Shown: piece by piece, positions 27,546-36,609 of the stretch | How positions within the stretch are numbered: position 1 is the stretch's first letter | How the letters are laid out: each line of letters starts with the position of its first letter | Assembly: GCF_003732545.1 (NCBI RefSeq) | Contig: NZ_AYKF01000035.1 | Span: 1-64,000, forward strand | DNA length: 64,000 bases | Reading direction: 5' to 3' | Source of the DNA: Salinisphaera orenii subsp. halophila YIM 95161 | GTDB taxonomy: Bacteria; Pseudomonadota; Gammaproteobacteria; Nevskiales; Salinisphaeraceae | Made by a program: the position numbers and the translations under genes | Notes under the pieces: generated by a model | What the model was told of the DNA's origin: nothing | Databases searched by the model: none | Seen by the model: only the letters and a program-made list of their open reading frames with translations

Positions 27546-28784
27546 TCAGGAAGCCGATGCGGGCGATTCCGAGCGCGCTGCGCGGTTGCCGCCGGCGGGG
27601 CCGCGCTCATCGGATGCGGCCGGCGCGACCGTGGTGTCCACGTCGACCTCCACCATCATGCCGGGGCTGAGCGCGGTCTTCGGCCCGTGGTCGATGGCGA
27701 TGCGCACCGGGATGCGCTGGGTGATCTTGGTGAAATTGCCGGACGGGTTCGGATCCGGCAGCAGGGCGAACTGGTTGGTCGCGGCATGGCCGATGACGGC
27801 GACATGGCCGCGATAGGCGATGTCCGGGCGGGCGTCGACGTGCACGGCGACCGGCTGGCCGACGGCCAGTTCGGCGATCTTGGTCTCCTTCATCTTGGCC
27901 TCGATCCAGACGTCGGCCGGGTCGTGCATCATCACGATCGGCTGGCCGGCGGAGACGTATTCGCCCGCTTCGATGAAGGTCTCGTCGACGACGCCGTCGA
28001 TCGGCGCGGTGATCGCCAGATCGTCCAGACGCGTGCGCTGGTGTGCCAGTTCCGCCTTCGCCTCGGCGAGCCGGCGTTTCATGACCGCGCGCTCGTCGGT
28101 CAGCACCTCCGGGTTGTCGATCGTGGCCTGCGGCGCCGACAGCAGGCCCGTTCGGGCGTTGTCCAGCGCGATGCGATCGACGCGCACCTGACGCTCGGCG
28201 CGGTCGTGCTCGGCGCGGGCGGCCTGGTAGGCATAGCGGTCGGCGTCGCGCTCGGCCTCGGAGACGCCGTGGCGCTGATAGAGTTCGGCCGACCGTTCGG
28301 CGTCGTGGCGGGCCCGGGTGGCTTCGGCGGCGGCGGCCTTCTCGGCGGCGACGTCGGCCGCCAGCACGTCCTTCATCTGCTCGATGCCGCCGCTGATCTG
28401 GCGGCGGGCGAGGTCGATGCGCCCCGCCTGGGCGTCGAGCTCGGCCTGCATGCGCTCGACCCGTGCGGCCAGCTGGCGGCGGCGCAGCGCGTCCGGCCGG
28501 CTGTAGAGCTGGGCCACCCGCGCGCCGGTCGCCAGGCGGTCGCCGCGAATCAGGTCGAAGCCGGTCACGCGGCCGGCCAGCCGGCTGCTGACCGTGATCT
28601 CGTGAGTGGCCACCCGGGCGTCGTTCTCGCTGACGTGGGTCAGGCGGTGATGCAGCCAGAAGCCCACCCAGATCGCCGCGATCCCGATCAGCACGGCGGC
28701 CGCGAGGAGCTTGAACAGCCGCCCGGTCCGGCCGCGGCCGGAGGCGCTGGAATCGGTGTCGTTGTCGGTCTGTGATGCGGTCAT
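27546..28784 (-). CDS. HlyD/EmrA-type membrane fusion protein
   Basis: A 412-residue periplasmic adaptor. One N-terminal membrane helix (about 25-47) is followed by a split lipoyl domain (VSSRLAGRVTGFDLIRGD; LAITAPIDGVVDETFIEAGEYVSAGQ), a long coiled-coil hairpin (about 100-250, rich in Ala, Glu and Arg) and the beta-barrel with VWIEAKMKETKIAELAVGQ. It joins the MFS pump encoded just upstream to an outer-membrane channel, as EmrA does. The two genes are 21 bp apart on the same strand. Confidence 0.93.
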   Translation of the reverse strand: MTASQTDNDTDSSASGRGRTGRLFKLLAAAVLIGIAAIWVGFWLHHRLTHVSENDARVATHEITVSSRLAGRVTGFDLIRGDRLATGARVAQLYSRPDALRRRQLAARVERMQAELDAQAGRIDLARRQISGGIEQMKDVLAADVAAEKAAAAEATRARHDAERSAELYQRHGVSEAERDADRYAYQAARAEHDRAERQVRVDRIALDNARTGLLSAPQATIDNPEVLTDERAVMKRRLAEAKAELAHQRTRLDDLAITAPIDGVVDETFIEAGEYVSAGQPIVMMHDPADVWIEAKMKETKIAELAVGQPVAVHVDARPDIAYRGHVAVIGHAATNQFALLPDPNPSGNFTKITQRIPVRIAIDHGPKTALSPGMMVEVDVDTTVAPAASDERGPAGGNRAARSESPASAS

Positions 28785-28805
28785 GTGCGAAGCGTCGGTT
28801 GGAGG

Positions 28806-30362
28806 TCAGCGGTCGGCGGCGCGGGCGCCCCAGCGGCTGAGCAGAAAGGAGGGCAGGCAGACCGCGACCAGGGCGGTCGCCACCATGAGAAAACCGTCCT
28901 GATAGGCGTAGATCGTCGCCCAGATGCGATCGATGCCGGAGAGGACGTGCTCGGCCGCCGCGCGCCGGTGCGTCGCGTCCACGCCGGTGCGTCCGACGAC
29001 CTCGCCCAGATGAGCGAGCGCGCGGCGGGCCATGTCATTGCCCGGGTTCAGGCCGGCGGTCAGGTGATCGCTGTGGGCCAGCGTGCGACGGTCGAGCATG
29101 GCCACCAGCGTGACGGTGCCGAAGGCCCCGCCCAGCTGCAGGGCGAAGTTGATCGCCCCCGAGCCGTAGCCGATCAGCCGCGGCGGCAGCGCGGCGATGG
29201 AGCGCGACAGGGTCGGCGGCGGCACGGCCGCCATGCCCACGCTCAGCAGCGCCATCGACAGCGCGAGACTGGCAAACGAGGTGTTCCAGTCGGCCTGGGC
29301 CATCCGGCAGACCGCCCAGATCGCGAACGCCAGCCCGGGCAGGGTCAGCCAGTGCGGGGCCATGCGGTCGCTGAAGCGGCCGACCAGCGGCACGAGCACG
29401 GCCAGCACCAGCGTCGACGGCGTGAACAGCACCCCCGAGGTGATCGGGCTGAAGTGCAGGATCGCGTCCATGAACTGCGGCAGCAGGTACATCACGCCGT
29501 AGAAGGCGCCGCCGAACAGCAGCATGACGATCGACCCGGCCAGGAACTCCTTGTGCCGGAAGATGGCGAGGTCCAGCAGCGGGCGCGGCTGGCGCAGCTC
29601 CCAGCCGATGAAGAACACCGTGGCCGCCAGCGAGAGGACTTCGAGCTGGAGGATCGCGCTGCTCTGCCAGCCCCAGCGCTGGCCGTTGGCGATCGCGGCC
29701 AGCGCGGCGAAGATGGCCACGAACAGCGTGATCGCGCCGATCCAGTCCAGCGGCGGCCGCGGCCCGGTCGACTCGCGCCGAGGCAGGAAGATGGCGCCCA
29801 TGACCATCGCGGCGACACAGATCGGCAGCACGATGAAGAACACGTAGCGCCAGGAGAAATGTTCGACCAGAAAGCCCCCGACCACGCTCGCCAGGGTCAG
29901 TGGCAGGCCCAGGCTCATGCCGTAGAGCGCGGTCGCCATCCCGCGCTGTCTGGGCGGATAGACCGCGAACAGCGCTTCGAGCGCGACCGGACGGATGATG
30001 CCGGTCATCGCGCCCTGGACCACCCGGGCGACGATGATCGCGCCCATGCCGGTGGCCAGGCCGCCCACGAACGAGGCCGCGATGAACACCGCCAGCAGGC
30101 CGACATAGGTCGCACGCTGGCCGAAGGCGCTCATCAGCCAGGGCGAGATCAGCAGCGTGACCGTGGTCGCGGCCAGAAAACCGGTCGACAGCCACTGCAC
30201 CTGATCGGCGCTCATGCCGAAGGCGCCCTTGATGTAGGGCGTGGCGACGTTGACGATCGTGATCGACATGCCCAGCGCGACCAGCCCCAGCAGCACCGTC
30301 AGCGTGACCAGCCAGCGGTATTTCGGGCCATAGCGCTCGAACATGGCCTCGACCTGGGTCAT
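28806..30362 (-). CDS. EmrB/QacA-type (DHA2) multidrug efflux MFS transporter
   Basis: A 518-residue transporter with 14 predicted spans. DHA2 hallmarks include the first helix motif SITIVNVATPYIKGAF with QVQWLSTGFL after it, the loop 2-3 segment FGQRATYVGLLAVF and the motif C-like GLPLTLASVVGGFLVEHFSWRY. It should export toxic organic compounds by proton antiport together with the HlyD protein downstream. Its promoter region faces a lipoprotein gene and contains a TGTA-N3-TACA dyad. No regulator gene is adjacent. Confidence 0.93.
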   Translation of the reverse strand: MTQVEAMFERYGPKYRWLVTLTVLLGLVALGMSITIVNVATPYIKGAFGMSADQVQWLSTGFLAATTVTLLISPWLMSAFGQRATYVGLLAVFIAASFVGGLATGMGAIIVARVVQGAMTGIIRPVALEALFAVYPPRQRGMATALYGMSLGLPLTLASVVGGFLVEHFSWRYVFFIVLPICVAAMVMGAIFLPRRESTGPRPPLDWIGAITLFVAIFAALAAIANGQRWGWQSSAILQLEVLSLAATVFFIGWELRQPRPLLDLAIFRHKEFLAGSIVMLLFGGAFYGVMYLLPQFMDAILHFSPITSGVLFTPSTLVLAVLVPLVGRFSDRMAPHWLTLPGLAFAIWAVCRMAQADWNTSFASLALSMALLSVGMAAVPPPTLSRSIAALPPRLIGYGSGAINFALQLGGAFGTVTLVAMLDRRTLAHSDHLTAGLNPGNDMARRALAHLGEVVGRTGVDATHRRAAAEHVLSGIDRIWATIYAYQDGFLMVATALVAVCLPSFLLSRWGARAADR

Positions 30363-30403
30363 GCCGCTCCGGAAGGGGAAAGACGAAGGCGTATTCTATT
30401 GCA

Positions 30404-30414
30404 TGTAAACTACA
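30404..30414. promoter_or_regulatory. TGTA-N3-TACA dyad between efflux operon and lipoprotein gene
   Basis: TGTAAACTACA is a perfect short dyad in an AT-rich patch (30393-30424) within the 81-bp divergent region. It is suited to a TetR- or MarR-type repressor controlling the efflux operon; which protein binds is unknown. Confidence 0.4.
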
Positions 30415-30443
30415 ATAAAAATGACAGTCATCGGGAGCGAGTC

Positions 30444-31094
30444 ATGGGCGATCACACCGGGGCGCCGCGCCGCCGCGCGTGGGGGATGATTCTGGCGGCG
30501 GTCGTGGCTCTCGCGGCCCTGTCCGGCTGCGCCGCCGCGCCCGGCATGTCCGACACGTCCGTCGCGTCGGCGGCCTCATCGCGGCACTACCACAGCCCGC
30601 GCTACGGCCTGGCCATCGCTTACCCGCAGGGTGTCCCGGCCGCGCGGCGGTTCGAGGCCGATTATTTCCTGGGCACGCGCTGGAATCCCGATGCGGCGGC
30701 GGCCGTGCCCGGCGACGCCCTGCTGGCGTTGACGATGCCCGGGTCCAACACGATCACCCGTGGGGTGATGCGGATCGGCGCCAGCCGCGCGCCGCGCGCG
30801 CTGGCCGCCTGCAGTGGACCGTCCAGCGGGCCGGCGGGCGCCCCGGCCGAGCCGCGGCGGGTGTTGATCGACGGGGTGGCCTTCACCCGGGTCGATACCG
30901 GCGATGCCGCGATGAATCACCACCTGCAGCGCCACAGCTACCGCGCGGTGACGGCCGGCCGCTGTATCGCCATCGACCTGATCGTGACCGGCGTCAATCC
31001 CTCGGTCTATGCCTCGCCGCCGGCGCGGCCGTTCGACCGTGAGACCGCATTCGCCCGGCTGGAGGCACTGTTGTCGCGGCTGCGGCTGGAATGA
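30444..31094 (+). CDS. lipoprotein of unknown function
   Basis: A 216-residue protein with a lipoprotein signal (hydrophobic 13-28, lipobox LSGC, Cys about 29). The mature part begins with a Ser/Ala-rich linker and then SPRYGLAIAYPQGVPAARRF, a layout typical of small periplasmic beta-rich proteins. I cannot name the family. A good GGGAG ribosome site precedes the ATG. It is divergent from the efflux operon. Confidence 0.75.
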   Translation: MGDHTGAPRRRAWGMILAAVVALAALSGCAAAPGMSDTSVASAASSRHYHSPRYGLAIAYPQGVPAARRFEADYFLGTRWNPDAAAAVPGDALLALTMPGSNTITRGVMRIGASRAPRALAACSGPSSGPAGAPAEPRRVLIDGVAFTRVDTGDAAMNHHLQRHSYRAVTAGRCIAIDLIVTGVNPSVYASPPARPFDRETAFARLEALLSRLRLE

Positions 31095-31130
31095 TGGATC
31101 GCGCCCGCCCATGGGCGGCGGGCGTCGGTC

Positions 31131-31274
31131 CTATTCGGCGGCGTCCTGGACTTCCTCGCCGGCGCGTTCCATGTCTTCGCCGGCGCCCTGGATCGTGTTG
31201 CAGCCGGCGAGCAACGACATGCCGATGAGCATCAGAGCCACGAGGCCGGTCCATCTCGGGGTATTACGGTTCAT
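31131..31274 (-). CDS. entericidin-like small lipoprotein
   Basis: A 47-residue peptide: a signal with basic start (MNRNTPRW), a hydrophobic stretch (LVALMLIGMSLL), lipobox LAGC, and a mature part of about 23 residues reading CNTIQGAGEDMERAGEEV. This is the entericidin A/B pattern, a tiny outer-membrane lipoprotein associated with stationary-phase or osmotic stress. It converges on the 216-residue lipoprotein gene; a GC-rich hairpin (about 31101-31123) lies between them. No paired second entericidin gene is seen. The start is the only ATG. Confidence 0.9.
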   Translation of the reverse strand: MNRNTPRWTGLVALMLIGMSLLAGCNTIQGAGEDMERAGEEVQDAAE

Positions 31275-32005
31275 CTGCGAACGCCCTCCGGGCGTGTCCA
31301 CGGGGCGGGCTCGCCCCGCATCGACTATAGCCCCAGCCCGGGCGGATTGCGAGAGGCCGTCGAGGCCCGTGCGCGGTCGCTGTCGGCGGCGTTGTCACCC
31401 GACATGCAAATCCCGTTTTGCCAAGTTGATGACGTCAACGGCTCCCGGCGTGTCGGCCGCAGCCATCGGCCTTTAATCAATTGAAAATAAGTAACAAAAG
31501 TGTGACAACCTCTGTTTCCAGGTGCGTTGAAAACAGCTGGTGATTCGGCGGTTTCGCTGCCAGGTCAATGATCGCAGCGGGTGTGGGCGATGCCGGCCCA
31601 CGCCGGCCGTTGCCCCGCTATCGGGGCCGCGACCCGGGATCGCGCGGTGCCGCGGCCGGCCGCGAGAAGCGGCAGGCTAGGCCATGCGCGTCGGCGCGCG
31701 AGGCCGCTCGGGCGACGCGTCGGGTGTGTCTGCCCGCGCCACCGCGGCGGGCCGCTGTCGGGGCGATCGGTCCTGCGGGGCGCGAGTGCCGACCGGTTGT
31801 GGCGCGGCGCGCGCTGTCCCGGGCGGGCCCCGCGAGCCTCGGCCGCGGGCGCCTCGACGTGCTCGCTCGTACCGGCCCGGGGTGGAGATGACGTCATGCC
31901 CGGACCTATCGCGAACGGCCGCGAGCCCGCGGCTTGGAGGCGGGATTTCGCCGTCCGCATCGGCGGATCGACCCCACGTTTCCGGTTGCCGGGCGAGACC
32001 CGGCG
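31275..32005. other. 731-bp spacer without a credible gene
   Basis: The right part (31565-32005) is GC-rich with only Arg-rich shadow frames. The left part contains an AT-rich patch (about 31470-31515). On the minus strand it carries TTGTCA (31503-31508), a fair -35, but no good -10 at 17 bp, so a distant entericidin promoter is only possible. No RNA gene was recognised. Confidence 0.5.
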
Positions 32006-32491
32006 TCAGCGCGGCGGCAGCACGCGGTCGTGCATCACCCGGCGCAGCACGAAGCTGGAATGCACGCCCGAGACGCCCTCGATGCGCGTGATGTGCTGCA
32101 GCAGCAGCCGCTGGTAGTCGTCCATGTCCACCGCGGCGATGCGCAGCTGATAGTCGGCCTCCTGGCCGGTGATGAGCAGGCATTCCTGAACCTCGGGCAG
32201 CTCCGCGACCCGGGCCTCGAAGTTGGCGAAGCGTTCGGGCGTGTGCTTGTCCATGGAGATCAGCAACAGCGCGACCAGACCGTAGCCGAGCGCGCGCGCG
32301 TCCACCTCCGCCCGATAGCCGGTGATCAGCCCCGCGGCCTCCAGCGCACGCACCCGTCGCAGGCAGGGCGAGGGTGACAGGTTCACGGCCTCGGCAAGCG
32401 CCTGGTTGCTGATGCGACCGTCGGCCTGCAGCACCTCGAGGATGCGGCGGTCGAAACGGTCCAGGCCGGCGGTGTTGCGCTGATTCGACAT
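32006..32491 (-). CDS. Lrp/AsnC-family transcriptional regulator
   Basis: A 161-residue regulator with an N-terminal winged helix-turn-helix (DRRILEVLQADGRISNQALAEAVNLSPSPCLRRV, about 13-46) and a C-terminal RAM domain that binds amino acids (ECLLITGQEADYQLRIAAVD, about 104-123). The ATG at 32491 is preferred to an upstream extension. It is divergent from the 2-isopropylmalate synthase gene across 170 bp, so leucine biosynthesis is a likely target. Confidence 0.94.
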   Translation of the reverse strand: MSNQRNTAGLDRFDRRILEVLQADGRISNQALAEAVNLSPSPCLRRVRALEAAGLITGYRAEVDARALGYGLVALLLISMDKHTPERFANFEARVAELPEVQECLLITGQEADYQLRIAAVDMDDYQRLLLQHITRIEGVSGVHSSFVLRRVMHDRVLPPR

Positions 32492-32499
32492 GAGTTGGC

Positions 32500-32527
32500 A
32501 ATAATTTTTATTCAGCAGGATATTATT
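32500..32527. promoter_or_regulatory. AT-rich inverted repeat in the lrp-like/leuA intergenic region
   Basis: AATAAT (32500-32505) and ATTATT (32522-32527) form an inverted repeat in an AT-rich stretch just outside the regulator start. Lrp-family proteins prefer AT-rich dyads, so autoregulation and control of leuA are plausible. Confidence 0.4.
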
Positions 32528-32661
32528 AGCATGATATTGCGTGCCGATGCATTCCATGCGTCGACTTGGCAATCCGGTGCCGCCGCAGGCGGGTTAGACT
32601 ATGTCCAGCCGGATCCCGACTAGTCGCGACCCGGCGTTCGACCGACAGCAAGGACGCAGAC

Positions 32662-34356
32662 ATGAGCCGTTTCGACCATCGCAAGTATCGCCCCGCCCCG
32701 CGGGTGACCGGTTTCGACCGCACCTGGCCCGAGCGCGACCTGACGCAGGCGCCGATCTGGGTCAGCGAGGACCTTCGCGACGGCAATCAGGCCCTGCTCG
32801 AGCCGATGAGCGTGGACCAGAAGAAGCGCCTGTGGCAGCTGCTGGTCGATGTCGGCATCAAGGAGATCATGGTCGGCTTTCCCTCGGCCAGCCAGCCGGA
32901 TTACGACTTCGTGCGCTGGCTGATCGACGGTGACCGGATTCCGGATGACGTCACCATCGCCGCACTCACCCAGTCGCGGGATCACCTGATCGACCGCACC
33001 TTCGAATCGCTGGAAGGAGTGAACAAGGCCATCATCCATCTCTACAACTCGACCTCCACCGTGCAGCGCGAGCGCGTGTTCGAGATGGACGAGGACGGGA
33101 TCATCGACATCGCCGTCGAGGGCGCGCAGCGCGTTAAGGAAAACGCGGTCAAGCGCCCCGGTGTGCACTGGCGGCTGGAATATTCACCGGAGAGTTTCTC
33201 CACCACCGAGCCCGAGTTCGCGGTGCGCATCTGCGAAGCGGTGATGGACGTCTGGCAGCCCACGCCCGACGACCGGATCATCTTCAACCTGCCGAACACG
33301 GTCGAGATGGCCGGCCCGCACCACCACGCCGACCAGATCGAGTATTTCTGCCAGAACGTGAAGAACCGCGAGTCCGTGATCGTGTCCGTGCACACGCACA
33401 ACGACCGCGGCGGCGCGGTGGCCGCGGCCGAGCTGGCGATGCTGGCCGGCGCCGAGCGCGTGGAAGGCACGCTGCTGGGCAACGGCGAGCGCACCGGCAA
33501 CATGGATATCGTGATCCTGGCGATGAATCTCTACGGCCAGGGCATCGATCCGGAGCTGGATCTGTCCAACCCGGACGAGATCATCCGCGTGGTGCACGAG
33601 TGCACCGGCATTCCGCTGCATCCGCGCCATCCCTGGGTGGGCGAGCTGGTCTATACCGCGTTTTCCGGCAGCCACCAGGATGCGATCCGCAAGTCGCTGC
33701 GCAAGCAGGGCGAGGACGAGCCCTGGCAGGTGGCCTACCTGCCGATCGACCCGCGCGACATCGGCCGCGACTATCAGGCCGTCATCCGCGTGAACAGCCA
33801 GTCCGGCAAGGGCGGCATGGCGTTTCTGCTGGAGCGCGACTACGGCATCAACCTGCCGCGCTGGATGATGCTCGCACTCGCCCCCCACGTGCAGGCCGAG
33901 AGCGAGAAGATCGCCGGCGAACTGGCCAGCTCGCAGATCCGCGATCTGCTGTTCAGCCACTTCTCGCGGCGGGCGCCGATCGCGCTGGTGGACTACGGCC
34001 TCAGCCGCGCGGGCGACACCCAATCGATGGTGGTCACCCTCGAGCAGGACGGCGAGCGGTTCACGCTGGAGGGCCGCGGCAACGGGCCGCTGTCGGCGTT
34101 CGTCAACGCCTGGAACGCGCACGCGAACGACGACATCGCCGTGGCCGATTACGCCGAGCATGCGCTGTCGACCGGCTCCGACGCCGACGCCATCGCCTTC
34201 GTGCAGCTCAAGTGCGGCACGGTGCGGGTACCCGCGGTGGCCGAGGACAGCGATACGGTCAGTGCCTCGCTGCAGGCGATCATCAGCGCGATCAACCTCA
34301 CCCGGGAGCGCGACGAGACCGGCCAGCGGGGCGGGCTGACCGCGCTCGCCAGCTGA
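32662..34356 (+). CDS. leuA: 2-isopropylmalate synthase, long (yeast-like) form
   Basis: A 564-residue enzyme that condenses acetyl-CoA with 2-oxoisovalerate, the first step of leucine synthesis. The catalytic TIM barrel shows WVSEDLRDGNQAL (about 32-44), the metal-binding HTHNDRGGAVAA (about 252-263) and the GNGERTGNMD motif (about 277). The C-terminal regulatory LeuA dimer domain (about 420-545) should bind leucine for feedback control. Length and sequence match the long LeuA form, not E. coli LeuA. A terminator follows, so it is monocistronic. Confidence 0.94.
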   Translation: MSRFDHRKYRPAPRVTGFDRTWPERDLTQAPIWVSEDLRDGNQALLEPMSVDQKKRLWQLLVDVGIKEIMVGFPSASQPDYDFVRWLIDGDRIPDDVTIAALTQSRDHLIDRTFESLEGVNKAIIHLYNSTSTVQRERVFEMDEDGIIDIAVEGAQRVKENAVKRPGVHWRLEYSPESFSTTEPEFAVRICEAVMDVWQPTPDDRIIFNLPNTVEMAGPHHHADQIEYFCQNVKNRESVIVSVHTHNDRGGAVAAAELAMLAGAERVEGTLLGNGERTGNMDIVILAMNLYGQGIDPELDLSNPDEIIRVVHECTGIPLHPRHPWVGELVYTAFSGSHQDAIRKSLRKQGEDEPWQVAYLPIDPRDIGRDYQAVIRVNSQSGKGGMAFLLERDYGINLPRWMMLALAPHVQAESEKIAGELASSQIRDLLFSHFSRRAPIALVDYGLSRAGDTQSMVVTLEQDGERFTLEGRGNGPLSAFVNAWNAHANDDIAVADYAEHALSTGSDADAIAFVQLKCGTVRVPAVAEDSDTVSASLQAIISAINLTRERDETGQRGGLTALAS

Positions 34357-34368
34357 TCGCCCGCGCAC

Positions 34369-34399
34369 GGGCGCCGGCCTCGCTCCGGCGCCCGCTTTT
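34369..34399 (+). terminator. rho-independent terminator after leuA
   Basis: GGGCGCCGG (34369-34377), loop CCTCGCT, then CCGGCGCCC (34385-34393) and GCTTTT. The perfect 9-bp stem starts 12 bp after the leuA stop. Confidence 0.9.
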
Positions 34400-34423
34400 C
34401 AGATGCGCGGGAGGCGCGTTTCC

Positions 34424-35191
34424 ATGGCCGAATTCATCCGTTTTGACGTAAACGCCGACGGCATCGCCCACGTGGTGCTCGATCGGCCCGACGTGCTCAA
34501 CGCCATGCACGCGCCGATGCGCGAGGCGCTCATCGATTGCATGGCCACCCTCGACGCGCGCCCCGACGTGCGCGCGGCGGTGCTCACCGGCGCCGGGGAG
34601 CGTGCGTTCTGCGCCGGGCAGGATCTCGACGAAGCCGTGGCCTTCGACGGCGACGACGCGGTCGCGGCCTGGGCGCGGCACCAGGGTGCGCTGCTGCGTG
34701 CCGTGCGCGCGCTCGACAAGCCGCTGGTCGCCGGCTTCAACGGCGTGGCTACCGGCGTGGGCTTTCAGCTCGGCCTGCTCGCCGATCTGCGCATCGGCTA
34801 TCCCGAACTGCGGCTGGGCCAGCCGGAGGTCCGGGTGGGGCTGGCCAGCATCTACGGTTCCTGGCTGATGTCCCTGCATCTGGGGCTGGCCGCGAACGTG
34901 GAGCTGTCGATGACCGGCGACCTGATCGACGGCGAGCGTGCGCGGGCGCTGGGGCTGGTCAACGAGCTCGTGCCGCAGGGCGACGTTCGCGATCGCGCCG
35001 GGGCGACCGCACGACGTCTCGCGGCGCAACCCGCCGCCGCGCTCGCCGCGACCAAGCGCCGTTTTCGCGAACAGACCCAGGCCGGCTTCGATGCCACCTG
35101 CGAGGCGGCGGTGGCCGCCCAGGTCGCGGCCTACGCGAGCGGCGAACCCCAGCGGCGGATGTCCGCCTTCATCGCCCGTCGCCAGGCCTGA
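34424..35191 (+). CDS. enoyl-CoA hydratase/isomerase family protein
   Basis: A 255-residue crotonase-fold enzyme. The CoA and oxyanion regions are visible as AFCAGQDLDE (about 62-71) and FNGVATGVGFQLGLLADLRIG (about 105-125). The second catalytic Glu is present in LGQPEVRVGL, but the position of the first (usually GGxEL) is Gln (GFQL), so isomerase or other crotonase chemistry is as likely as hydration. The start MAEFIRF follows GGGAGG. No neighbouring fatty-acid degradation genes help to fix the substrate. Confidence 0.88.
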   Translation: MAEFIRFDVNADGIAHVVLDRPDVLNAMHAPMREALIDCMATLDARPDVRAAVLTGAGERAFCAGQDLDEAVAFDGDDAVAAWARHQGALLRAVRALDKPLVAGFNGVATGVGFQLGLLADLRIGYPELRLGQPEVRVGLASIYGSWLMSLHLGLAANVELSMTGDLIDGERARALGLVNELVPQGDVRDRAGATARRLAAQPAAALAATKRRFREQTQAGFDATCEAAVAAQVAAYASGEPQRRMSAFIARRQA

Positions 35192-35406
35192 CGCAGCTGC
35201 CCGGGCGGGTGTCGCCCGCGATCGCGCGTTGGCGCATCCCGATCCGGACCGTTGCGGCGGTCGGGCTCGGGTCGCCGCCACGAGACCCGGTCGCGGCCAC
35301 GGCGCTGGCCGCCAGTCATCCCTCGGGGTCGGGCGCGCGGTCGCGCTTGATCCGGGCGTGCGGTGCCGCGGCCTGTGTCGCCGGTGTACCCGGTCGCTGG
35401 CTCGAC

Positions 35407-36606
35407 TCAGCGCCGGAGATTGGTGGCCGACACCGGCGCGGCGTCGTTGCCCCAGCTGCCGCGGATGTAGCTGATCACGGCGGCGAGCTCGCGTTCCGAT
35501 AGCTGGTGGAACGGCGGCATGCCGTAGGGGCGGGGATTGTCCGCGGTCGCCGGCGGGAAGCCGCCGCGCCGGATCATGTTGGCGACGTTGACCGGGTTGT
35601 CCATGGTCACCGCGCGGTTGCCGGCCAGGGCCGGGGCGCCGTCGCCGCCTTCGCCCTCGTCGCCGTGGCAGTCAGCGCATTCGTTCGCATAGATGCGCCC
35701 GCCCTCGCGCATGGCGACTTCGCGCCCGCGCTCGGACAGTCCGATCAGGCGCTCGGGCGAGGGCACCGTCCGTGCCGGAATCGATTTCAGATAAGTGGCC
35801 ATGGCCCGGGCGTCCTCGGAGCTCAGGTACTGCAGGCTGTCGAATACGACATCGGCCATCGGGCCCATCGTCGCGGCGTGCTCGGTCCGGCCGCCGCGCA
35901 GCAGGGCCGCCGCCTCGGCCACGGGCCAGTCCTGCAGCCCGGCTTGGGCCGGATCGGCCAGCGGCGGCGCGTACCAGCCGTGGATCATCGCGCCCGGGGC
36001 GTCGGCCTCCGTGTCGGTCGCACCGAAGGTGCCGCGGGCGCGGTGGCAGCCGTCGCAGTGGCCCAGGCCCTCGACGAGATAGCGCCCGCGCGCCCGCACG
36101 GGATCGGCGTCCGCCGTGTCCGCGGGCGTGCCCGGCTCGAAGTACAGCGCCTGCCAGAGATTGACCAGCGGCCGGTAGCCGTAGGGCCAGTCCAGATCGT
36201 GCGCCGGGGTCTCGTGCGCCACGGCCGGCACGGTCTCGAGATAGGCGTGGATCGCGTCGATGTCGTCGCGTTCGACCCGGGTGTAGCTGGGGTACGGGCA
36301 GGCCGGATACAGCGGCGAGCCGTCGGCGCGTTCGCCTTCGTGCATGGCCGCCCAGAGGTCGTCGGCGTTCCAGTCGCCGATGCCGGTAGCCGCATCCGGC
36401 GTGATGTTGGGCGTGATGAAGGTGCCGTAGGGGCTGTCCAGGCGCAGGCCGCCGGCGAAGGGTTCGCCGTCGGGCGCCGTGTGACAGCCCGCGCAGTTGC
36501 CGATGCGGGCGAGATACTCGCCGCGTTCGGCGTCGGCGCTGTCAGTGGCGCCGACGGCGGGAGCCGCGGTCAGAAGGAGCAGCAGTATCGGAAGCAGGCG
36601 ATGCAT
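35407..36606 (-). CDS. tri-haem c-type cytochrome
   Basis: A 399-residue exported protein with a cleavable signal (MHRLLPILLLLLTAAPAVGA) and three haem c motifs: CAGCH (38-42), CDGCH near 185 and CADCH near 310. The layout resembles the cytochrome c subunit of membrane alcohol/gluconate dehydrogenases, including GLRLDSPYGTFITPNITPD after haem 1, but no dehydrogenase gene is nearby and no C-terminal anchor is seen. It follows the di-haem cytochrome gene by 3 bp and is surely co-expressed with it. Confidence 0.92.
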   Translation of the reverse strand: MHRLLPILLLLLTAAPAVGATDSADAERGEYLARIGNCAGCHTAPDGEPFAGGLRLDSPYGTFITPNITPDAATGIGDWNADDLWAAMHEGERADGSPLYPACPYPSYTRVERDDIDAIHAYLETVPAVAHETPAHDLDWPYGYRPLVNLWQALYFEPGTPADTADADPVRARGRYLVEGLGHCDGCHRARGTFGATDTEADAPGAMIHGWYAPPLADPAQAGLQDWPVAEAAALLRGGRTEHAATMGPMADVVFDSLQYLSSEDARAMATYLKSIPARTVPSPERLIGLSERGREVAMREGGRIYANECADCHGDEGEGGDGAPALAGNRAVTMDNPVNVANMIRRGGFPPATADNPRPYGMPPFHQLSERELAAVISYIRGSWGNDAAPVSATNLRR

Positions 36607-36609
36607 GGG

